From Fibrella aestuarina BUZ 2 (GTDB lineage: Bacteria; Bacteroidota; Bacteroidia; Cytophagales; Spirosomataceae): 64,000 nt of DNA. The DNA is taken from the NCBI RefSeq assembly GCF_000331105.1, contig NC_020054.1, positions 5,176,555-5,240,554 of the forward strand, written 5' to 3'. The position numbers and the translations under genes are program-made. The notes under the pieces were generated by a model that saw only the letters and a list, made by a program, of their open reading frames with translations, searched no databases and was not told where the DNA came from. The first letter of the stretch is position 1. Every line of letters starts with the position of its first letter. Shown here piece after piece: positions 16,670 to 23,937 of this stretch.

Positions 16670-17206
16670 TTATTTATTGTAGTCAATTAAATTCAATTCC
16701 ATAAACAACAAACAGTTTTTAAATGCCGCGGAAATTTCCATTTCTGGATAGGCGTCAATGTCACGAAATCCAAAACGTCTATATAAGGCGTGAGCTGCTT
16801 CCATAAACTTCGGACTATCAAGGCGAACTTTTTTATAACCGATTTTCCCGGCTTCAACTAAAAGTTGGTTAAGGATAGCTCGTCCAGCCCCAACGCGTCT
16901 GCTAGCTGGATGGACAAACATTCGTTTTATTTCACCGATATCGGAATTGATACGTTTTAGGCTTCCAAGTCCACATACTTCACCTTCGTAAATAGCTAGT
17001 ATTAGCTGTCCGTAAGGTGGTTGAAACTTGCCAATCTGTTGGATGTCCTGTTCAACAGTTTCTTCGGGATTATGGGGATGAACGCCGTAGAGCTCCTGCA
17101 TTTTGTCGTTACCCCAAACTAAATAATCAAACCATAATTTTTTAACGGCCTCCAGGTCGTCAGGAATGACAACGGTTCTTGTGCTTACTTTTTGATTTTC
17201 GTTCAT
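16670..17206 (-). CDS. GNAT family N-acetyltransferase
   Basis: 178 residues. The acetyl-CoA binding core is visible as GEIKRMFVHPASRRVGAGRA followed by ILNQLLVEAGKIGYKKVRLD and the C-terminal HALYRRFGFRDIDAYPE, the standard GNAT motif A/B pattern (R/Q-x-x-G-x-G/A seen as RRVGAG). It transfers an acetyl group to an amine of unknown identity; resistance-type or metabolite acetylation are both possible. Codon use is AT-richer than the flanking genes, suggesting acquisition. It stands alone on the minus strand. Confidence 0.92.
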   Translation of the reverse strand: MNENQKVSTRTVVIPDDLEAVKKLWFDYLVWGNDKMQELYGVHPHNPEETVEQDIQQIGKFQPPYGQLILAIYEGEVCGLGSLKRINSDIGEIKRMFVHPASRRVGAGRAILNQLLVEAGKIGYKKVRLDSPKFMEAAHALYRRFGFRDIDAYPEMEISAAFKNCLLFMELNLIDYNK

Positions 17207-17330
17207 TTCCTGAATAGGTTTTGGTTGTCTACTTTCTGTGGTAGCCTTGCCGCTAACTCGTCGATTTATATCATCTTAAATCGGTTCGAGTTTTACCCAC
17301 ATTCCCGTTCTTTTATTGCGAATTCATTGA

Positions 17331-18575
17331 TCACAGATAGCTCAGCCACCACTGCTCTTTGTGCGTTGTCTTGTAGTCATCAAACCAGCGACACAGGGGG
17401 TACAACGACGCGACAACGGCTATCCAGATGAAGTAAACCACCCCAAGATCATAGCCACCCTCACCGGGTAGCACAAACCGCATCGGTATGATTTTCAGCG
17501 ATTTATCGGCCTCCGTCATGGTATGGCCAGCGGCAAAAAAGACAAGCATGCGCAGGGTATGCAGGACGTACCAATGGATCGTGTAATAAAAAAAGGCCGT
17601 TCGTCCGTAGGTGCGCAACACGGCCGTAACGCGGTTGTGGATGTTCTCCAGCAACGCCAGGCCCAGCAGTGCCGGCCCGACCGTAATGCACATGTACAGC
17701 AGCGACGGGGGGTATTTGTGCACCTTCAGGAACGAAAACACCGTGGTGAGGCCATCTTTCTGGACGCTCCAGGGGAAGGGGTCACCGTATCCATTCAGCA
17801 AGCGCAGCCCCACGAATAACCCAATGGCGCCGGCACCGAAATAAACCAGCCATTGTTGACGCTTGCTGGCGGCAACCGTTGGCTCAAACAGCCGGCCCAG
17901 GCAGTAGCCCAGCATCATTAGCCCCAGCCAGGGAAGAAACGGGTACAGTACCACAATGACCCGACCGGGCGCGTAGTCAAACACACGGTGATCGCCACCA
18001 TGGAACAACGCCCACCAGAACCCCGATGTAAATCCTGGTGCCTGTTCCACCGCATCCAGCAGATTATGGCCTAAAACGATCGCTAAACCAATACTCAGTA
18101 TGGCCCGGAACGGCAGCCACGTCAGCCCGGCCATAAACACCATGCTGATGCCCAGCGACCAGAAAACGACCAGCGTGATGGAAGTAAACAGGGTAAAAGT
18201 ATCCCCCGGCACAATCAGGAGTACCTCGGCGACAATGAGCCACAGGCCCCGTTTCAGCAGGAATAGACTCAACTCGCTACGCGATTTTCGTAAACCCTGG
18301 AGGTAAATGGACGTACCCGATAGCAAGGCAAACGTAGGGGCGCAGAAGTGGGTAATCCAGCGGGTGACGTACAGGACCGGCGTGGTGGTATCGAGATTGA
18401 GCGGGTCGTCGGTATAGGCCTGGCCGTGGAAGAAATCACGCGTATGGTCCAGCGCCATAATGACCATAATCAGGCCCCGCAGTACGTCGATGGACTCGAT
18501 GCGGCTTTTGATTGATGAAGGCACTGGATTGAGGGCGCTTGCGGTTACCGATGTATGGGGGAGCGGAAAGGTCAT
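17331..18575 (-). CDS. DUF1624 / HGSNAT-like membrane protein
   Basis: 414 residues with about ten membrane helices. N-terminal RIESIDVLRGLIMVIMALDH then TRDFFHG and RWITHFCAPTFALLSGTSI are the hallmark of the DUF1624 family, related to heparan-alpha-glucosaminide N-acetyltransferase, in which the His of ALDHTRD is the proposed acetyl-carrying residue. C-terminal helices include YGRTAFFYYTIHWYVLH. It probably transfers acyl groups across the inner membrane to a periplasmic glycan (family inference). No operon partner is evident; the gap to the RidA gene is about 110 bases. Confidence 0.88.
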   Translation of the reverse strand: MTFPLPHTSVTASALNPVPSSIKSRIESIDVLRGLIMVIMALDHTRDFFHGQAYTDDPLNLDTTTPVLYVTRWITHFCAPTFALLSGTSIYLQGLRKSRSELSLFLLKRGLWLIVAEVLLIVPGDTFTLFTSITLVVFWSLGISMVFMAGLTWLPFRAILSIGLAIVLGHNLLDAVEQAPGFTSGFWWALFHGGDHRVFDYAPGRVIVVLYPFLPWLGLMMLGYCLGRLFEPTVAASKRQQWLVYFGAGAIGLFVGLRLLNGYGDPFPWSVQKDGLTTVFSFLKVHKYPPSLLYMCITVGPALLGLALLENIHNRVTAVLRTYGRTAFFYYTIHWYVLHTLRMLVFFAAGHTMTEADKSLKIIPMRFVLPGEGGYDLGVVYFIWIAVVASLYPLCRWFDDYKTTHKEQWWLSYL

Positions 18576-18684
18576 GTCGGTATAGCGACTAACTCTCGTT
18601 TATGTGTCATGGGAGATTTGGGCTAACCCCAGGCAGGAATCTGTGAAAACCGATGAGGCTCAACATTGAATCCGCTTAACTGAA

Positions 18685-19188
18685 TCAGCGCACTTTATAG
18701 GCTTCTAACTCAATCTCGATCAACTGGCCGGGCAAGGCTAATTCCTTCACGCCAAACCACGACCCGGTCGGAAACTGCTTTTTGTAGATCGTATTTCGGT
18801 AAGCCGACTGTGCCACAAATTCGGACATGTTCGTGGTCAGAATATTCTCCACCACAACGTCGTCCCAGTTGTAGCCATAGTGCTTCAGAACTTTGTCCAG
18901 ATCGGCGTAGCAATTTTTCATCTGTTGCCCCAGATCACCCTTAGCCGTCAGGTTTCCTTTCTCGTCCATACTGACCGCACCCGATATTTTCAGTTCGTTG
19001 CCAATCCGAACGGCATGGGAATAGCCATACGCTTTCTCGACGTCGGGCCGTAACAAGAAGTATTCCGGTACATCGGACTGAGCCGCTGGTTTCTCATCTG
19101 CTTTTTGGGGAGCGGTAGTGCAACTGGCGGCAAACAAGATTAGGGCGGCAAAAAGGGCCAGAATGGGAACGAATGGGTTGGTTTTCAT
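18685..19188 (-). CDS. RidA family lipoprotein
   Basis: 167 residues from ATG 19188. A lipoprotein signal MKTNPFVPILALFAALIL with lipobox AASC precedes a RidA/YjgF domain: GNELKISGAVSMDEKGNLT, DLGQQMKNCYADLDKVLKHY, VVVENILTTNMSEF and C-terminal LPGQLIEIELEAYKVR. The catalytic Arg used by enamine/imine deaminases (C-terminal IEIEAIA region with preceding R) is not clearly present, so it may be one of the non-deaminase RidA subgroups. Export of a RidA protein is less common than a cytoplasmic location. It follows the 368-residue NTF2/barrel protein on the same strand, 71 bases away. Confidence 0.85.
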   Translation of the reverse strand: MKTNPFVPILALFAALILFAASCTTAPQKADEKPAAQSDVPEYFLLRPDVEKAYGYSHAVRIGNELKISGAVSMDEKGNLTAKGDLGQQMKNCYADLDKVLKHYGYNWDDVVVENILTTNMSEFVAQSAYRNTIYKKQFPTGSWFGVKELALPGQLIEIELEAYKVR

Positions 19189-19259
19189 TGACTTGGCTTG
19201 GTTGTTTCGCCCGGCATGCAACGCTGCCAACTGGGCGAATATGGTGTGGATAGATTCGG

Positions 19260-20366
19260 TTATTTCTTGCTCATAATCAGCATTATAGGCTTGTCAATGA
19301 CCCCATCTTTTTGCATCCTTTCCGCCAAATCCGGGCGGGCAAAAAAAGCCTTCGGTGCATCGGGCGAGGCCCACTCGCTGATGATACAAACCGTGTTGGG
19401 ATCGTCGGCCAGTGTACTGACTTCGGCACTTAGTTCGCCCGCCAGCATTCGTTCGTTATAAAACAGATCGAAGCCTTTTTTCCAGGCGGCATAGTCGGCC
19501 ACTTTGTGATAGACCATCGCTTTGACGAGTTTGACTTGTGTGTTGCGGCTGATCTTCCACTGCCCGTTCTCTTTGACCGCAGTGTTGCTGTAAGCTCCCT
19601 CTCTCACGATCCGCTCTCCTGTTGCCGACCGCCCCGTTAGGTGATAGGTTCCTGTAAAAATCACGCTGCCATCGAACTGCGGGCTAACATTGGCCAGCGA
19701 AACGACGTTGGTCACGTCGGCATCGACAAACCCCTGCGTGTAAAAGTCACCTATCGCAGCCCCTTTTATGGTGGTGCCGTCTGTAGCCGTCCGCACGGCA
19801 TCGGCGGTGAACATCGTTTTCAGGGTCGCTGCCTCCTCGCGGTTAAAGGCATCCTGAAACCGCTTCATCAGGTCGCGCATCTCAAGCGCAACCTGGTTCA
19901 TACTCCACTTGACCTGACTGATTTTCCACTGTCCGCCGACCTTGCCGATCATCATCTCATAGGTACCTGCCGTGGGGTTGAGCTTCGCGCCGGTTTTCCG
20001 CACGAAATCGTAGCCGCTGACAGTCGTGCCGACTTTTACTTTGCCATCAGGCTGAGCCTCGGTGCTGACCACCGTGAGGTCCATATACGACCCGGCCGTT
20101 TCGCCGAAATCGCGTACGTAGTCGGCTTCAACATCGGCTTTAGAACCGGGCGTTACACTGCCATCGGGGTTTACCCAGCCCACATTGTCGGCAAAAAGGG
20201 TCATCAGCGTGGGCCGGTCGCCTTTGTTATAGGCTGTCTGGTAGGTTTTGACAAAGGCAACCACTTCGGGGTTGAGGCTCTGAGCGAGGGTGGTGGCCGT
20301 GAAAGCCGGGAGGAGCAGCAGCGTCAACAGCCGGGCCATGACGAAAGACAGGTTACTGGTTTTCAT
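19260..20366 (-). CDS. Exported NTF2-like x2 plus dimeric-barrel fusion protein
   Basis: 368 residues. Signal peptide (MARLLTLLLLPAFTATTLAQ). Three domains: an NTF2-like domain (about 30-150; FVKTYQTAYNKGDRPTLMTL, GGQWKISQVKW), a second NTF2-like domain (about 155-270; MKRFQDAFNREEAATLKTMF, NGQWKISRNTQVK) and a C-terminal ABM-like barrel (275-368; KAMVYHKVADYAAWKKGFDL, VCIISEWASPDAPKAFF). This is the same set of domains encoded by three separate genes at 15022-16517. It is probably a periplasmic small-molecule binding or converting protein; the exact role is unknown. Confidence 0.78.
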   Translation of the reverse strand: MKTSNLSFVMARLLTLLLLPAFTATTLAQSLNPEVVAFVKTYQTAYNKGDRPTLMTLFADNVGWVNPDGSVTPGSKADVEADYVRDFGETAGSYMDLTVVSTEAQPDGKVKVGTTVSGYDFVRKTGAKLNPTAGTYEMMIGKVGGQWKISQVKWSMNQVALEMRDLMKRFQDAFNREEAATLKTMFTADAVRTATDGTTIKGAAIGDFYTQGFVDADVTNVVSLANVSPQFDGSVIFTGTYHLTGRSATGERIVREGAYSNTAVKENGQWKISRNTQVKLVKAMVYHKVADYAAWKKGFDLFYNERMLAGELSAEVSTLADDPNTVCIISEWASPDAPKAFFARPDLAERMQKDGVIDKPIMLIMSKK

Positions 20367-20682
20367 GGGTGTGTATGGTTATTTGGATCGATTGGGAGAA
20401 GCAAGGCTGCATGGCCAGCTGTAGCGTTTCCAGCGCCAGCCTGAACGCTACGCCGAGGTCATTGGCCGCTAGGGTGTTGCTATATACAAGTGCGGCTGCG
20501 GGCGGGGGCTGGTTCAGCATGAGCGACAGGATAGGCATGGCGGGATCGGAATAAAAAAAGGCTACTCCAGCGGAGCAGCCCTGTAAACCAACCTTATAGA
20601 CATCTGGCAGGCAACCCCGCCGGGACGAACGCCCCCTTTTGTTATCCCAGACCCGCTCCGATTAGTACGAGTAACTGAGCGG

Positions 20683-21474
20683 TCACACCATTCGGATACG
20701 GCGCAGCAGTTCGTCGCGGTAGATGTGGCCCAACGGCACGGTTTTTCCCCCTACCGTGAGGCGGTTTTCAGCGACCTCGTCTACCCGCAGCAGGTTGACC
20801 ATATACGACCGGTGCACCCGAAGAAACTGCTGCGTGGGGAGGGTTGCTACCAGTAGTTTGAGTGGCGTAGTAAGGGTATACTGCTGCCCGGCCGTAAACA
20901 GATGGCAGTAGTTTCGATCGGCTTCCAGGTAGAGAATGTCGGCCAGTGCGATACGCACCATGCGATCGATGTGGCGCACAAAAATCCGGTCATTCAGTAC
21001 ATAAGGTGCCTCGCTCGGTTCCAGTGACGCCGAAACGTCGGCCTTGGGCGGCTGGGTACGTTCAGGCAGTAAACTCAATGTAAGTTCAATGGCCCGTTGT
21101 AGATCGAGGTTATTGATGGGCTTGCCGATAAACGCATAGGGGTGAGTGGCTTTTGCCCGGTTGAAAGTCGCTTCGTCGGTGTTAGCCGTCACAAAGATGA
21201 CCGGAATGGCACCCCGCTCATGCAACGCCTGCGCCGTTTCGATGCCATCGGTCGTGCCCCGCAACTGCACGTCAAGCAGTACGATATCGGGGCGGTTGGT
21301 TTCGGCATGGTGCAGGGCCTCTTCGCCCCGCGCCACTACCCCTGTTACCTCATAGCCGAGGCTGGTCAACAGCAGGGCGATTTTGGCCCCGATAAGCATA
21401 TCATCCTCCACGACGAGTAGTCTTACGGGCAACCCATCGGGGCTGGACGGCTGAAAGGGCATAACCTGGGGCAT
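20683..21474 (-). CDS. LytTR family response regulator
   Basis: 263 residues. Receiver domain 17-135 with acidic pair ED at 23-24, phosphoacceptor D68 (DIVLLDVQLRG), T in VIFVTANTD and K in FIGKPIN. The C-terminal LytTR DNA-binding domain (160-263) has RIFVRHIDRMVRIALADILY, LEADRNYCHLFT and FLRVHRSYMVN. Pairs in Bacteroidota with propeller or HisKA_2 kinases, so the kinase at 11814 is a possible partner, though not adjacent. A second ATG at 21462 (MPFQPSS) is equally usable. About 144 bases upstream of the NTF2 fusion gene without a gene between. Confidence 0.95.
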   Translation of the reverse strand: MPQVMPFQPSSPDGLPVRLLVVEDDMLIGAKIALLLTSLGYEVTGVVARGEEALHHAETNRPDIVLLDVQLRGTTDGIETAQALHERGAIPVIFVTANTDEATFNRAKATHPYAFIGKPINNLDLQRAIELTLSLLPERTQPPKADVSASLEPSEAPYVLNDRIFVRHIDRMVRIALADILYLEADRNYCHLFTAGQQYTLTTPLKLLVATLPTQQFLRVHRSYMVNLLRVDEVAENRLTVGGKTVPLGHIYRDELLRRIRMV

Positions 21475-21678
21475 CGGTGGCGAATCGGTTCGTCAATATA
21501 GCGCCATTTAGGCAACTATAGTCGCACACACTGCTGTGTATTCATCAGCAGGCCAGCCTGCTACAATTCCTCATTTCTATGCCATCAGTCGAGCGCGCCG
21601 GCAAGACCTGAACGGCAAATTAAGTGGGCATACATGTTGGCTCAAGAACGGCTCCTGAAGTACTGCACCCGTTTCTAG

Positions 21679-21903
21679 TCAAATCTGTCGGTCAATTATT
21701 TTGGGGATCTGATTAAGAAAGAAACCGGCAAAACGGCGCAGAAGTATATGCAGACGAAACTCATCGACGGTACCAAAGAACGCATCTTCAACCAGAGCAG
21801 GCCGGTCAGCCAGATCGCCTATGAAATGGGTGATAAATCCCCCATTAGTTCACCCGGTTATTCGAGCAGAAAGTGGCGGTTTGAACTGATTTTGGTGAGG
21901 TAG
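21679..21903 (+). pseudogene. Remnant of an AraC family regulator (C-terminal HTH)
   Basis: Plus-strand text from 21679 reads SNLSVNYFGDLIKKETGKTA then QKYMQTKLIDGTKERIFNQS and PVSQIAYEMG, almost the same as the DNA-binding domain of the intact regulator at 27873 (LSANYFGDLIKKETGKTAQE). It begins just after an in-frame TAG and loses frame after residue ~50, where TRLFEQKV is found in another frame. There is no N-terminal sensor domain. A decayed duplicate, convergent with the intact AraC gene at 21940. The rest of 21475-21678 shows nothing coding. Confidence 0.8.
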
Positions 21904-21939
21904 GGTAACGTAAAGCAGGACGGACTACTAACAACTGAT

Positions 21940-22860
21940 TTAATTAAACGATCGTCTGAATTCGAGGGGCGAAAGATTGGTCTTCGTTTTGAACAGTTTG
22001 CTGAACGATTGCGAGTGCTCGAACCCCAGCTCGTAGGCCACTTCGCTTACGGATAATGTAGTGGTCGAGAGCTTCTCTTTGGCGGCGGCAATCAACTTAT
22101 CGTGAATGTACTGCTGGGCGTTTTGCCCGATCAGCGACCGGAGCATATCACTCAAATAACTGGGCGACAGGTTCAGGTGCGCCGCGAGGTAGCTGACCGT
22201 TGGCAACCCCTGACGCAGGGAGGTCTCATCGGCAAAGTAGCGATCCAGTACATCCTCCAGTTTTTGCAACAGATCGTGGTTTACGGCTTTGCGAGTGATG
22301 AACTGGCGTTTGTAAAACCGATCAGCGTAGCTCATCAGTAACTCAATCTGAGCAATAAGCACGCTCTGGCTGAAATCGTCGATCCGGCTGTCCAACTCCT
22401 TCTCGATCATGTTGAAGAGGCCAATGATCGTCCCTTTTTCCTCTTCCGACAGGTGCAGCGTCTCGTTGGTCGAGTACGAAAAAAAGCCGTAGTGCTTTAT
22501 GGTCTTCGCCAGTGGGTAGCCCAAAAAGAAATCGGGATGAATCAGCAGCGTATACTGCGAACAGATGCTGCCGTCGTCCTGACTGCTGCCGATGACCTGA
22601 CCCGGCGACGCGAACAACAAACCACCTTCATCGAAATCATAATAACTCTGGCCGTACTTCAATTTGCCGCCCAGTTTTGGTTTGTACGAAATCTTGTAGA
22701 AACCCAGCACATGCGAGCCGGGTAACGCATGCATGGCCACGGGGTTATTGGCGCCATTGATGAGGCTGATCAGCGGATGCCTGGGATTCGGTAGCCCAAA
22801 AGCCCGATGGGCATCGGCCAGCGATTCGATTTTATACGGGCCGTTTTCCTCTTTTTTCAT
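21940..22860 (-). CDS. AraC family transcriptional regulator
   Basis: 306 residues. N-terminal cupin-like sensor (about 20-180; SHVLGFYKISYKPKLGGKLK, YDFDEGGLLFASPGQVIGSS) and C-terminal pair of helix-turn-helix motifs (about 205-306): LPTVSYLAAHLNLSPSYLSD then TTTLSVSEVAYELGFEHSQS and FSKLFKTKTNLSPLEFR. The SDR gene 91 bases upstream on the same strand has 21-bp spaced direct repeats in its promoter and is the likely target (inference). A strong hairpin lies between the two genes. The ligand is unknown; oxidoreductase partners suggest aldehydes or electrophiles. Confidence 0.94.
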   Translation of the reverse strand: MKKEENGPYKIESLADAHRAFGLPNPRHPLISLINGANNPVAMHALPGSHVLGFYKISYKPKLGGKLKYGQSYYDFDEGGLLFASPGQVIGSSQDDGSICSQYTLLIHPDFFLGYPLAKTIKHYGFFSYSTNETLHLSEEEKGTIIGLFNMIEKELDSRIDDFSQSVLIAQIELLMSYADRFYKRQFITRKAVNHDLLQKLEDVLDRYFADETSLRQGLPTVSYLAAHLNLSPSYLSDMLRSLIGQNAQQYIHDKLIAAAKEKLSTTTLSVSEVAYELGFEHSQSFSKLFKTKTNLSPLEFRRSFN

Positions 22861-22875
22861 AAACCATCACGTAAA

Positions 22876-22914
22876 CCAGATTAACCGATAGCAGTTTACT
22901 ATCGGTTAATCTGG
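22876..22914 (-). terminator. Hairpin between SDR and AraC genes
   Basis: 16-bp perfect stem (CCAGATTAACCGATAG / CTATCGGTTAATCTGG) with loop of 7. It lies after the SDR stop and before the AraC start on the minus strand, and probably terminates the SDR transcript or attenuates readthrough. Confidence 0.8.
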
Positions 22915-22950
22915 CTGTTTTAGCTACAATTTGTCTGATCTCGGGGTTCG

Positions 22951-23814
22951 TTATGCCACTGCCCCCTGCGCGGCGTTGGAAACCGATTCCCAGGCTTCCC
23001 AGGTCGCCATTCGTTCCGCATAGGCAGCACGTACCGAGGGCAGGTTATGGCTACCCAGAAAGAACCGGAGCGGTGGATTTTCAGCGTCAACGGCGGCAAA
23101 CAGCGCGTCGGGAGTGGCCTCCGGGTTGCCCCTTTCCATAGTGCGGAGGTTTCCGAAGAACTGATTTTTGAAGTCCGTGTAGACGTCGAGTCCTTTGGCA
23201 AACTTCAGGGATTCCTGACTGCCAAACTCAGTAGCATAGGCTCCGGGTTCAATAATGGTCACGTTGATACCAAACGGCTTTACTTCCGCAGCCAGGCTTT
23301 CATGAATGGCTTCGAACGCCCATTTCGACGAACAGTAGTAGCCGATCACCGGCAGCGTTACATGCCCCAGGTTACTCGACGTACCCACGATGTGACCGCT
23401 CCCCTGCGCTCTCAACAACGGCAACGCCGCCTGAATCACCGAAACCGGCCCAATGACGTTGGTTTCGTAAAGGGCGCGAATGTCATCCGCGCTGGCTTCT
23501 TCGATGGTACCAACCAGCGAATACCCGGCATTATTGAACACGATATCGAGCCGGCCAAAATGCGCGTGGGCTTGCTCAACGGCGGCTTTTACCTGCTCAG
23601 GTTGCGTTACGTCGAGCGCCAGCGTCAGCACGTTGTCGCCGTAGGTTGTGGTCAGGTCGGCAATACTATCCAGGTTGCGGGCGGTAGCGGCCACTTTATC
23701 GCCCCGTTTGAGGGCCGCCTCAGCCCAAACGCGCCCAAACCCCCGGGACGTACCTGTGATGAACCAGACTTTTGATGCTACAGGCTCACTGCCTGCTTTT
23801 TCTTGCGGTATCAT
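22951..23814 (-). CDS. SDR family oxidoreductase
   Basis: 287 residues. Cofactor motif TGTSRGFGRVWAEAAL near residue 20, DVTQPEQ at the adenine-binding strand, NNAGYSLVG near 91, catalytic Ser in GTSSNLGHV and YCSSKWAFE for Tyr/Lys near 158. The long C-terminal part after VTIIEPGAYATEF is typical of the retinol-dehydrogenase-like or oxidoreductase DltE-like SDR group in bacteria. It reduces or oxidises an unknown carbonyl compound. The promoter carries 21-bp spaced direct repeats; the AraC gene immediately downstream is the probable regulator. Confidence 0.93.
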   Translation of the reverse strand: MIPQEKAGSEPVASKVWFITGTSRGFGRVWAEAALKRGDKVAATARNLDSIADLTTTYGDNVLTLALDVTQPEQVKAAVEQAHAHFGRLDIVFNNAGYSLVGTIEEASADDIRALYETNVIGPVSVIQAALPLLRAQGSGHIVGTSSNLGHVTLPVIGYYCSSKWAFEAIHESLAAEVKPFGINVTIIEPGAYATEFGSQESLKFAKGLDVYTDFKNQFFGNLRTMERGNPEATPDALFAAVDAENPPLRFFLGSHNLPSVRAAYAERMATWEAWESVSNAAQGAVA

Positions 23815-23843
23815 AGCGTATTAGCTAGCGTTAAATGATACCA

Positions 23844-23902
23844 CAAAGGTCGGGTGACCCGATTCGCCACCTGTAGCCGAATTGAGGGGGTTTGTAGTCA
23901 AA
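23844..23902 (-). promoter_or_regulatory. Direct-repeat operator and -7 box upstream of the SDR gene
   Basis: On the minus strand TTTGACTACA (23902-23893) and TTCGGCTACA (23881-23872) are direct repeats exactly 21 bp apart, followed by GACCTTTG (23851-23844). The geometry matches the CCGTA operators at 8810, 28854 and 31067, but the half-site sequence differs, suggesting a related but distinct AraC specificity. Confidence 0.55.
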
Positions 23903-23937
23903 ACGAGTACCGCTCCAATCAGACGCCGCCGCCCACT

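Noticed and set aside
20353-20538. 61-codon minus-strand frame before the NTF2 fusion gene
   Set aside because: Overlaps the start of the next gene, has no recognisable motif and no promoter; possible small leader but not supportable.
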